64,000 bases of DNA from Nelumbo lutea (taxonomy: Eukaryota; Streptophyta; Magnoliopsida; Proteales; Nelumbonaceae): contig JAKGHH010000003.1 in assembly GCA_022828595.1 (NCBI GenBank), positions 101,579,583 through 101,643,582 of the forward strand. Direction: 5' to 3'. The number at the start of each line of letters is the position of its first letter. The stretch's first letter is position 1. Below the pieces are notes generated by a model. The model was not told the DNA's origin, searched no databases, and was given only the letters and a program-made list of their open reading frames with translations. Shown piece by piece: positions 9,346 through 21,300 of the stretch. A program made the translations under genes and the position numbers.

Positions 9346-11835
9346 TTAAAACCAGTACAAGCAACCCTTGGAGAGGCCCGAGTTGTGATCTCTCTCATTA
9401 CATAGGTCAATACAAACTAAAAAAGACTTAGATTACAATTGAGTCCAGTACAGCATAATCTCTATTTGTCCCTTGTTTGCCTAAAAAATCATCCATAGCT
9501 TTTTCTGTTCTCCCAACCCATTGTAATCTTCAGTTCATATTTAGTTGTCTGAAACCAAGAAGGTTCAGACCTGTCTAGTAAGAAAAATAAACCAGAAAAT
9601 GAAGAGGAGAAAGGGGAAAGAAGAGAAGAGGATGAGAAGAGAGAGGAAGAGGAGGAAGAGAGAATAGAAAAGAATGTGAGGGTTCAGCTTGCTTAGTCTG
9701 CCGCCCCAAATGATGTTTAAAATATAAGGTTTTCAACATTAAGTGTACAATGATAGGAATGCCCCTGTCACTAGAAATAACAAAAAAAAGAGATTCTAAC
9801 AGTCTTCTAACAGCACTATAGACAAGAAAAACATATGAGCAGGTGGGGACCACAAGCTGGTCAACCATTTTCTTACATATTTTTTGTATATCATTTGAAT
9901 TTCTTAATTTCATCCCTAAAACACTATATGATAGAGTCCGGATCTTGCAGCCGTCCTGCCACCGCCTTACAATCTTCTTCAATTATTATGTTTTCCAACC
10001 CAAGCTGACTTGCAATTTAGATTCCTTGTAGTGGAGCAAGCAATTCAACCCTATTAGAATCTCCTTCCCCCACTGGTCCATAGAAAAGTGCTACAATGTT
10101 TCCATCCTTGTCTCTCACCACCCCTCCTTCCTGAAGGGGCCTGGGTTGCCTTGACTACTTCCATCAAAATGCAGCTTCAAATAATCTTCCGAAGTGATGT
10201 CCAAAAAAGGTTAACCCTATCCTTCTTGGAGCTGCTATTGGCCACCTCAACCCAGTTTCTCCAGATATCATCAAAGGAAAATTGATGAAAACAGTCCAAA
10301 GTTTTTAACCAATGTATTACCTGAGTCAACCCACATTCCTTTAGTTCTTACATACTTCCCTCTTCTTGAAAAATTCTTGCATTTATCTCTTCCCAAATGG
10401 ACCAAATCAGTGCTGTTCTTGTACACCTCCACATTATCCTTTCTCTCCTTTTGGCCCACACAAAGGTGGACAGGTCAAATAACAAGTGTATCTTTGAAGG
10501 TTGATTCCACTTGCACCTGAACAAAGAGAACCAATCCAATAATTCTGTAGCAATAGGGGTGATAACGATCCTCCCCATTAGATTTGCAAAGAATACACCA
10601 GTATGGGGATAAACATAGAAAGGGTCTTTTATTTTGGAAATTCTCCAAGGTGTTTACATTCCAATAGAACACTTCCCAGCAAAATGCATTAACTTTCAGG
10701 GGAGGGACAGACCTACACCAAACATCCCTGAAAGGGAACACTTGAGGATTAGGGGACTGACAAAGAGACTTGAAGAAGCAAACACACGAGAAGGAGTCCT
10801 TTGGATGAGGAAACAAACCTGTCTATCTAGAGAAAGGGGATCCAAACAGACATTACCAAGAGAATTCAAAAGCCTAGTCATAGCAGTAAACTCCTCCTCT
10901 CTTAACACTTTACGAAAACTGAAGTTCCAATTCCCTAGTAACATGAGGAGAGAGGAACTTTGAGACCACCAATTTTTTATACAAGGAAATAGAATACAAA
11001 GAGGGGAAGAGATCCTTAAGAGTAGAATTGCCAACCCACGCATCCTCCCAAAAACAAACAGAGTTCTCAGAACACACATCATACCTGACAAACTTTAGAA
11101 AATGAGGAAGCAAGCCATGGCTTGCCTTCGAAGGAGTTGCTAAAGTGGCCCGAGGAGAACCACTAGCATCCTAACCATTCTCCAAATGGCCATGAATACT
11201 TGCCACCACCTCATGCCACAATCTCTCCCTTTGTAAAGGCCATCTCCACTCACTTACCTAACAAAGCTGCATTCTTTTGAACCACATTCCCTGACCACCC
11301 TTATCCTTAGTCTTACACACTATTTCCCTATTAAATGGTCTTTATTACGTCCCTCCGGCTCACACAGAAAATCCCTCATTGCTTTCTCTAGCTTATTTGC
11401 TTCCCTAGGAGGGATTCTAAAAATGGATAGGAAGTAGACTAGCAAGAGTGGCTCAAATCAGAGTAATTTTGCCTCCCAAAGAGATATCATTCTTTTTCCC
11501 CGCAACCAATATTTTTATATTCTTCTCCAAAATTGGATACCAAAATATTCTCTCCTTAGGGTCAGCACCTAGGGGAAAACCTAAGTAGGTCAAAGGCCAA
11601 TAAGTAGTAGAGCACCCTAGACAAGTAGCTAAAGACCCTAAAACCCTCTCCTCCAGATGTTGTGAATTGGCTATTTGTTCTTCTTTTCTGTTTTGCATAG
11701 TAGCAAGTGTGGGAACACGGGTTTGAGTCTGAGGGCTGCCACTTTGTTTGAAAAAAATGCCAAAGGTTAGGATTGTACCCAGTCCACCCCTTTTAAGACC
11801 CCAAATAGCTGGGACCAACATTGGGTAATGGCTTT
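9346..11835 (-). mobile_element. Second L1-type LINE remnant
   Basis: On the minus strand the order is RT C-terminus (11835-11440; WPLTYLGFPLGADPKERIFW), linker, zf-RVT (about 10816-10475; VPPLKVNAFCWEVFYW and SPYWCILCKSNGE), RNase H N-half (10280-9890), an intruding LTR-like block, then RNase H C-half and 3' UTR (9545-9346). It joins directly to the other LINE RNase H copy at about 9346. Confidence 0.75.
9556..9880 (-). repeat. Probable solo copia LTR inside LINE RNase H
   Basis: The minus strand has a short T-rich start, a GGGGCGGCAGACTAAGCAAG block and a long CT tract (9590-9670), the usual look of these copia LTRs. It separates the two halves of the RNase H domain. I could not fix the ends or a target duplication. 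Confidence 0.4.
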
Positions 11836-11849
11836 TACATTAGATTTCA

Positions 11850-12203
11850 TAACAAGGGGCAACCAGAAACCAGTTGAACTGGATAATGGTTCTCCATGAT
11901 GGGGTAAATATAGAGGGGTGATTAGCTAGGGCTAGCTGTTCACAGCAGTACTAGACACATTATTATATGCATACTATTCTTTTATCAGATTTTAATAAAA
12001 TTTTCTGGTCTTTACTGATAAAAAACATTTGGTTGTTTTTTAACTGGATAATCTGATTTAAATTCCCAGTGATATTATTATTTGGAAATCATGTAGTTAT
12101 TGCTTCTGTTCTCCAATCATAGATATGGTTCTTGATCTTGTTAGTTTGTATGATCAGCGGTGTTCTTTATTGTGGGCTTTAATATGTTTTGTTTTACACT
12201 TAG
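11850..12203 (+). other. Host gene upstream or 5' leader region
   Basis: Unique-looking AT-rich DNA with an acceptor-like TTTTACACTTAG ending at 12203. No TATA box or promoter is assigned. The first non-coding exon may lie further upstream, beyond the LINE block, or outside the window. Confidence 0.3.
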
Positions 12204-12225
12204 TGTATAGGCTGTCTTGGACTCA

Positions 12226-12307
12226 ATGGTATGTACATTTGGAAGGGGGAGAATGGCGGCCATGGTGAGGCTTTTGGAAACTGGAAAATTTTCAGAAATT
12301 ACAGCAG
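12226..12307 (+). CDS. Host gene coding exon 1 (start codon)
   Basis: ATG at 12226 opens [20 protein letters not shown]. An in-frame TAG at 12208-12210 lies just upstream, so 12226 is the first possible start; a second in-frame ATG is at 12253. An acceptor-like TTTTACACTTAG ending at 12203 suggests the exon begins at about 12204 and that a non-coding exon lies upstream. The donor is GCAG|gtacc, phase 1. Confidence 0.8.
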
Positions 12308-15300
12308 GTACCATAAAAAGTTTTGGATAAATGTTTCTAGGACTATGGTTTATGACCTTGTACTGTAGAACATGGAAATGACTATGCACCTATTTGATGG
12401 GTGGATAGGTTCAAAGAGAAAAGTATGTGAAAAAACATAGAAGTTTCAAATAAAATATAAGAGAATTAAAAAGACTTTAAAAAGGTGAAGTGCCTTTTAA
12501 TACTGATAATGTTATGGGCCCGAGCGTAGGATCGTGTCACGGGTCGTTCCACGGCAGGAACCCCTGATCTTCCCTTGCCTTTGGTCTTACGCACTGACCC
12601 TATTTTGCCTATCTAGTGGGTGATTTGTCCAAGAGACCACCCGAACTCTCCCTTGGGGTGATTTGTCCAAGAGACCACCTATACTCTCCTCACTCTTTTC
12701 TTGGCTGTTAAATTGAATGCTTTATTTCAATTCGTAGCTCCTTAAATAGGAGATTACAGAAGGAATTTCCTAATTAAACTCAAACTCCAATTTGAACTCA
12801 AACTCCTAATTACCTACTCCTAATGGTAACTCACTCTTACTTAAGATAAGATAAGGATAAGATTAGATAAAGATAAGGGATAAGGTAAGGTGGTGGCGAG
12901 TTGGCATATTCAGATAAGGATGGGCCCACCCCTATGAGCTGTCGCGTGGGCCCCGCCCTGCTGCTGCTACCGGGTGCATGCGCGCGGCTCATGGTGCCCT
13001 GCCGCGTGTGCGGGCGCGCAGTGCTGCTGCAGCGCAGTGCGTGCGCGCGACTCATGATATCGCTGCCTTGCAGCGCCGGCGTGTGCGCGGTGCGTGCTGC
13101 CGTGCAGTGCGCACTGCTGGCGGTGCGTGTCGCGCGCCATGGTGCCGCTGCCGTGTGGTGTCGGCGTGTACGTGCAGCGCCCTGTCGGGCGGTATGTGCC
13201 GCGTGCTGCCAGCCTGCTATGCGGCGCTGCCGGGCGGTGCGTGCCGCTAGGCGGCCCGCTGTGTGTGCTGCTGCCTATGGCTGTGCCGCCGTGCGTTGCC
13301 GGGTGGTGTGTTCATAACAGATAAGGGTATAAAAGAGATTGAATTCTAAGGTTAGGGCTATTAGAGAGCGCCAAAGAAGAAAGAGGAATATATCTTTTTC
13401 CTGTTATAGCCAAGTATTCCAACGGCAAGGATTCATCACAAATCATGTTAGCCACTTGATTATAAGTTATATGGGTTTAATTGCATGTTAGGGCTTGGGA
13501 TTCTCATGAAACCTTTTAATAATAGACTTCAAAACATCTCGAAGTAATGTTGTAAATCTTCTTGCTATATTTAAAAATTGGAAGAAATATGTATAAAATA
13601 ATTGCAAATCTTGCAGTAACCCTATGATTACCTAGAGTTGACTTGAAAACTCGTACTTTACCTTGCTATTTTTAATGAAAATTACCATTTCCAATAAAAA
13701 AAACTCATATTTTACCTTTTATAAAGTTATGTATATGATTTACTTCTATTGACATTTTTTTTTGCTCCATTATCTTACATTTTACAGAGGAGGCTAGCCA
13801 TGAGAAATTAGCTGCTCAATCTATTCATAGAGAGTTATGTGAGGCAGATGAGGCAAATTTGCTTGAAGAAGAAGGTACAGCAATTATTCTTCTTTAGATG
13901 GTAGATAGGACTTTTTGGGGCATGCTTGTTCTGTACCATGTTTTTGGAAAATGGTGCGTGTGTTGTATTTTATCATGCATATTGGGTGTTGGGCATATAC
14001 CTCCCCAAATCCATAAATATTATAAACAATATACTGATATTATAAGTAAAAATTGTATGGTTCATCTTCTAAGATTCAAATAGTCCTGTCAAGAAACTGA
14101 AATAATAACATACTGGGGCAGTGTGGCCTACTTAATAAATGATCTAATGCACAGTTATGGTTTTATAAGTTATCAACTAGCAAAAGAAGAATAAGAATAT
14201 TTAAAATGGTATTATTCTAGTTCCAAAACCAATGGAGAAGAATAATAAGTTTTTTTTTTTTTTTTTTTTTATCTGCAAAATGAGAATTTCATTCACTTAA
14301 AAGGATTAAAACAGAATTACAGCAGAAAGAAGCAGACGTTGCATCAGAAAAAGTTACATATTATTATAAACCTAATCTGCACTAGAATTCTGTTAGAATT
14401 AGGGTTGAAGAAATATTAGAGAGACTAGAAGAAGAAGAAGATAGGAGAATAGAGAAGAAGAAAATTCTGGTTCGAACTAGATAACTCAGATCACTCTCTA
14501 GTCAGCCAGCCAGATAGAATTTATATGTTTCTATCCATAATAACTAAAGACTACTTTGTCCCCACTTAAGTATGGGACACGTCATCTAACAAAAACATTA
14601 CACATCAGCAGCTTTAAACATAAAAATAAAGACTAAAATACCCCTACATAGTCGACATTAACACTCCCCCTCAAGCTGGTGAGTATATATCATATAGTCC
14701 CAGCTTGTTACATATGTAGTCCACTCTCCCCCGACTCAATCCTTTGGTGAACATGTTTGCCCATTGATTTCTTGTGTTAACATGTGTAGTATCTATCACT
14801 CCACTCAGTACCTTCTTTCTCACAAAGTGACGGTCAACTTCTATATGCTTTGTTCTCTCATGAAACACCGGATTAGAAGAGATGTGAATTGCAGCTTGGT
14901 TGTCACAATAAAGCATCATTGGAGTGTCAATTGAATATCCCACATTAATTCACAAGTGGTATGTGCCATAGCTCTATATTCGGCTTCTGCACTACTTGCC
15001 ACATCTGTCAGTTACTTTTCCATGTCACCAGATTACCCCCAAGGAAAGTACAATAACCTGTAGTGGATCTTCTGTCATATATAGAGCCAGCCCAATCAGC
15101 ATTAGTATATCCCTCTATTTCGAGGTTTCCTCCACTCTTATATATCAAGACATGACTAGGAGCTCCCTTCAAATACCTTACAATCCTTAGAACTACATCC
15201 CAATGTGGAACCCAAAGTTTCTGCATGAACTGGCTCACCACACTAATTGCAAATGAAATATCTGGCAGGGTAATGGTTAGGTTGTTTAGTTTACCCACCA

Positions 15301-18300
15301 ACCGCCTGTACCTTCTAGGATCTTCAAACTCTTCACTCATATCATTGCTCAACTTGGTATTTGATTCCATAGGTGTTTCAACTGGTTTGGCACCTAATAA
15401 TCTTGTTTCTTCTAACAAATCAAGAACATATTTCCTCTGACATAAATTAATGCCATGTTTAGACCTTGCTAATTCTATCCCCAAGAAGTATTTTAGTTTA
15501 CCAAGGTCCTTTGTTTGAAAGTGTTCCTATAGAAAGATCTTCAACCTATCAATTCCTAATCTACCACTCCCAGTAATGACAATATCATCTGCATATACCA
15601 CCAATAAGATCTTTCCATGCGAATCATGACTGAAGACTGAGTGGTCAACCTGACATTGTTTCATACCAAACTTTTTTACCACTTCATTGAACCTACCAAA
15701 CCAAGCATGAGGAGACTGTTTAAGTTCATAAACGATTTTCTTTAGTTTGCACACCTTACCATCCTCTCCCTGAGCCACAGACCCCGGTGGTTGCTCCATG
15801 TAGACTTCCTCAAGTAGATCACTATGTAAGAAAGCGTTCTTGATGTCAAGTTGAAAGAGAGGCCAATCATACATAGCAGCTAGAGACATCACAACGTGAA
15901 TTTAACCAATTTTAGCAACAGGAGAGAAGGTCTCCGTGTAGTCAATACATAGGTTTGAGAATATCCTTTGAATTCTGGTTTTCTTGCATTCGACCTAGTG
16001 TTTTTTTATTTTTTCTTCATCACCGGTTGAAGATAGGGGAAGGGGCTGAAAAGGAGTGGTCGCCCTCTTCCCTTGGAGGTTTCTATGCCTCCGGTCAGCA
16101 GGTTTGTGGGTGTTTGCAATGATTCGTAGGAAGCCCCCCCCCCCTAATCGATGGTGAGAAGAGGGATGGTTCGAGTGATGCAGTGGAGTGTCAAGTGCAA
16201 GTCGATTGTTTGGTGATTAGATAGGTGGGTTTTGTGCAGATTTCAGTGTGGATCGAATGGTTAGTGAGTTCCAAGTAGTGTGGTGAGAATTCAGGTAGTC
16301 GTGTAGTAGGGTTGTGGTGTGGAGAGTGAAGAATTCAACGACAAGTGGTGCTGAGTGTAGTGTGATATAGTGCGGTGTGGTGAGAGGTGATTGTAGTTCC
16401 AGACAGGAGGGTCATCCAGTTGATCAAATGCCCTCTATATTTATAGATATTCCCGGGAAGGAGATTATGAGTGTTCCACATGATGAGTATGAGAGCTTTG
16501 TTCAGGCCACATCTCAATAGAATACAACCACTCTTGCACACTCAGGTATGGCTTGTCTGGCATCCAATCCCAACCCCTGGATTATTGACTCTAGAGCCTC
16601 TGATCACATGACTATAACTCCAGGTGTGTTTTCCTCCCTTTCTCAGTGCCCAACATCACACTCTGGTACCCTTGCTAATGGTTCCACATCTTCCATTTGT
16701 AGTGTTGGTAATGTTAACATAGACCCTTTATCTTTATCCTCAGTTTTTTATGTTCCCAAGTTTCCTTTTAACCTTATGTCTGTTAGTAAGTTGACCAAGT
16801 CCCTTAATTGCTCTGATACCATATTATAAACCTAACCTGCATTAGAATTCTGTTAGAATTAGGATTGAAGAAATATTAGAGAGACTAGAAGAAGAAGTAG
16901 AAGAAGAAGAGAGGAGAATAGAGAAGAAGAAAATTCTGGTTTGAACTAGAGAACTCAGATCACTCTCTAGTCGGCCAGATTGTATTTATATGTTTCTATC
17001 CATAATAACAAAAGACTAGTTTGTCCCCACTTAAGTATGGGACACATAATCTAACAGAAACGTTACACATCAGCCGCTTTAAACATAAATATAAAGCCCA
17101 AAAAATCTGTTGCCTTTGAACTCCCTGTTTAGCTAGAGAGTCAGCCATTCCATTTGCAGGTCTCCTGATCCATGTAAACAAGGCACGAAGTTCCCTTGCT
17201 ATGCTTACTATCTCCCTTAGCGGATGTCTGTAGATCCAAGGGACATTATTGCTTGAATTGGTCCAAGATATCACTGTTTTTGAGGCCCCTTCTATCTCCA
17301 AGTTCTTAAGATAAGCTTGCTTGGCAATTTTCAACCCTTGTAGCAAAGCTAATAGTTCAGCTTTTAAGGAATCACTTTCCCCTAAAGGTCCTGAGTATGT
17401 AGCTAACACTTTGCTTGAGGAATCTCTGATTACTCCACCAATACCTGCCATACCCGGGTTTCCTATAGAGCTCTCATCAAAGTTCAGCTTAATCTTGTTG
17501 GGACCTTGGGGCTTCCACTCCATCACTATTCTTTCCTTCTTCTCAGCATTGCATATCACTTCATTCCATTCTCTTACTATACCAGTAATTGAGAGATTTT
17601 GAAAGAGCTGGAGTGATTTTACCCAGTGTGCAACTTTTATCTTTACGGCCTCAACAATAAGAACTTTTAGTCACACAGCTTAAACTTTACATCTAACTTG
17701 GAAGCAATAAAACATAGTGATATCCCTTGTGTCTGATTTATGTTGATAAAAGTTCTCATCCATTGAGGAGGGTCAGATCAATGTTTTGAGAACCATAACA
17801 GACACCAGAGAAAGGGGATGGTTCCAGTTTTTCCTGGCTTAACTGGGTGGTTTGACCTCAAAACTTCCAAAACTGGTCAATTTTTAATGAACTGGTTTGG
17901 GGCTTGGTTCCTGGTCAACTGACTTTCTGATAGTTTCCAAGAATTGGCTGAAGTTTTTGTTACGAGTATTCGAATAAAAACTAAGGCGGGATTTTGGAAA
18001 ATTTTATTGATATTCAGCTTAACTTTATCAATGCATAATAGAAGCCATTCAAGAACATTTTGTCAATTTTTCCTCTTCATGTGTTTTTGTGCTTGTTCTG
18101 TTTATGGAAATCCATGTGGGTGTTTTTCTTTTGTGTAAATTCATGCTTTTGCATTGGTTGTTGAGCTCTGTAGGATGGATATCTAGTATTTTACCTTAAT
18201 TTTCAATCATTTTATAATTATTTAATTTTCCTTTCTGTTTTTTTACCTGGCAGATATGCATGTATTTGATTGCAAGCCGATGGCAGATCCCTTGCACTTG

Positions 18301-21300
18301 GTAATAATGCTTGAGGACTGGTATTTTGGTTGTATTTTGTACTAACCCTTTACCACCCTTCTTTGCATTGTGCCATATGCTCATTATGTTATTTTCTCCA
18401 TCAAGAAATTCTATACAAAACAAAAAAGGATTAGAAGAGCTGAGAGATTTTACCACATCAAAACAGAAAAAACAAAGAGAATATAAGGAAATTACCTTCC
18501 AATACAAAACCCAAAGACGTCCAGAAATCAAGTCCTAATTAAGATCGCTCAGCATCCTTATTCAGGATGAAAAACAAATAACTCCGTCAGTAAAGAGCAA
18601 ATATCAGCAACAAGCCTTCTAAGATTCCTTTCTTTTTCACCAAATATCCTTCTTTTCTGATTAATAATGGCCTGTTGGATTTTATTAGTATTTTCTTTAA
18701 AGAATGTAATACAACAAATGTGCCTGCCCAGCACCCTTTTCGGGATATCCTTATAACTGCTAGACATGCTAGCCCTATCTGTACATACTTACGAATACCC
18801 TTTTTGGGATATCCGTTCCCAAAATAATTGATTTCTAGTTACAACCGTTTTAGCCAGCCCATCATTCAAGCAATTGGATGATCTTGGAATCCATCTCTAA
18901 GTCACTCACAAGTTACAAGTCTTCTACCATTTTACTAATGCTCCTCATCATATGCCTATACTTCTATGAACCTGCATGATTCCTCCTAAGCCACCCATTA
19001 TTAAATTTAGAGTCTCCCTCCATAAGATTTCTATAATTGAGAGTTTCTGCTAGTCTAAGTCCTTCACTAACTGATAGGAGTTCTGTCCTAGTTGGGTCTT
19101 TTTTTGAAGATAAATAAAAAAGAAATTTTATTGCTAAAAGGAAAAACAGTACATCATCACTAGGTGACAAGATGTCACCCCCACCATATTACAATAATGT
19201 AAAACCACAAAAAAGCAAAAAAACAACATTTTAGTATCAACACAGATCTTAGCATTTCTATTAAGAATCCAGAGAAGTCCAAAAATCAGCTCCAAGTCTT
19301 TTTTCTGCAGTCATTGAAACTCTGGAAGCAAAAGCACCCAAGCAATAACTGTCAAACTAATAATAGCTACCAACTCTTCCATACTTTTCTTTTTCTCCTC
19401 GAAGATCCTTCTATTTCTTTCCTTCCATATTTCCCAGCGAACAGCAAAGGGAATACATGTACAAAGGATCTTAACTTTTACTCCACCTTGGATTCTTGGC
19501 AAACAACTGAAAATTTCAGCCGGATCAGCCAAATGGCTCCTGTCCACCTTGAATAACTTGAAGAAATAGGACCAAATTGGATATGAAAATCTGCAACACA
19601 GCACACATCTACTTGGAAACTGCAGACCTCTTAAGTTTTAGCCATTGGCATCTCTGAATACCCTCCAATCCAAGATGGAGCATTTAGTGTCTTGTTGTAG
19701 ATGAGACAGCCTCTATGTGCCAAGAAATACTTGAAAGCCTTTGATGATTCCACCAAATATCCTTTTCCACTCCTTCCAATATTCCTATCATTGGCAAACG
19801 GGACCATGCTCCAGAAAATTCATTAAAAGGAAGGTTGGAAGAATTACAACAGGTGTGATAAGAAATCACCCCCAAAAAGCAAAATCAAACACCTCCGGTA
19901 TACAACCTTACAACGAAAAAAGCCTCAACCTCCAAAATACAGAAGAAAAACTTTGACAATGAGATTAAAATCAAGAAGAGCAAACAGCCCCTCCTGTAGA
20001 TGCCTCTTTTTTCTTCCAAATTTGACTGCCATTTTCTTCAACTTCTTTGAAAACCTTTCTAGTAAATTCCTTGCCCCTGATAAAATAAATCCCTAATAAT
20101 TAACTCACCTCCACCACCATGTTAACCACCTCTTTTAAATCTCACTCTGCACAACATGAGTTTCATTCATGACCACTGCCTTATTTAAAGGATTCAGTCG
20201 AGACCTCGTCACCTCTTCTTTCTATTTCATCTATAGGCTTTGTTCTGTATTTTGTGATTCCCATTGCCTGACTTAAAAGATCTTTTGAACACCCTCCAGC
20301 GTTAAATCCTTCTTTCACCGGCTCCTCACTTTGGGAGGAGCTTGAGAAGGCACATGTGTCAGGAACTTCTCCTTGGCTGATTGGGGGGGGATGGAAGATG
20401 GTCAGGGGCATCTAGGTAGTTTGGGCATTTCATCCGAAGGAACAAGTTGGAGGAGCCGGGGTTGATGGGATCCATTTTCACTTGGTCAAATGGCCAAGAT
20501 GCCGCAATCCTGAGGAGGTTGGACAGATTCTTGGTCAATCAGGAGTGGGAGATATTGTTCGAAAATTTGATTCAGGTGACTTTTGCTTTCTCTATCTCAG
20601 ACCATAAACCAATTTTATTAAGGGAGTTTGTGAGGCTGAAGGGGCCTAAGCTTTTCAGATTTGAAAGTATGTGGATGGGACAATTTCTTGGCGTTTGTGG
20701 AGAAAAGTTGGAACTCATATGGGGTGGAAGGTTCAGCTGGTTTCAGATTTATGAAGAAGTTAAAATTTTTGAAGGAAGATTTAAAAAGATGGAGTGTCCA
20801 AATTTTTGGGAATGTTGAGAGGAGAAAAAAAGAGGTTTTGGAAAGGATGGCTAGGCTAGATAGGTTGGAGGAGGAGGAGTATAACTTTCTTCAAGTGGGG
20901 AGGTCAGAAAGAGAGAGGAACTGTAAAGGCTAATCCATTTTGAGGAAATTTCTTGGAGGCAAAAGGCGAGGTTTCAATGGCTTAAAGAAGGAGACAGAAA
21001 CACAGCTTTCTTCCAAGCATGGTAAGGGGAAAAAGGAAAAGGAATACAATTTTCAGGTTGATGGAGAGGGGAAGAATTATTGATGATCAAAAGGATATTG
21101 CAGATGAGATTAGAGGCTACTATGAGAGGTTATACAAAGCTTTGCCTCTCCGGAAATGTCATCTCTGGGAGATGGAGTTTGGGAAAGTGGAGGAAGGAGT
21201 TAGGGATTGGTTGGAGAGAGGTTTTGAGGAGGAGGAGATATGGGAGGCTGTCAAAAAGATGAAACCCAGATGGTTTTAATATTGGTTTTTACAAAACATG

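Larger units (their letters stand above)
14362..17104 (-). mobile_element. Rearranged Ty1/copia element with inverted gag-protease block
   Basis: On the minus strand the 5' LTR (17104-16822, start lost) and PBS (16821-16810) are followed by a + strand gag-protease block (about 16000-16809), then minus-strand RT (about 15985-15010), RNase H (15000-14671), the polypurine tract and a 3' LTR (14663-14362). Integrase is missing. The LTRs share their 3' end TTTATAATA. Confidence 0.8.

Noticed and set aside
12901..13324. Overlapping Ala/Arg/Cys-rich open frames of up to 138 codons.
   Set aside because: They arise from the GC-rich block of the solo LTR, where stops are rare by composition. No motif is present.
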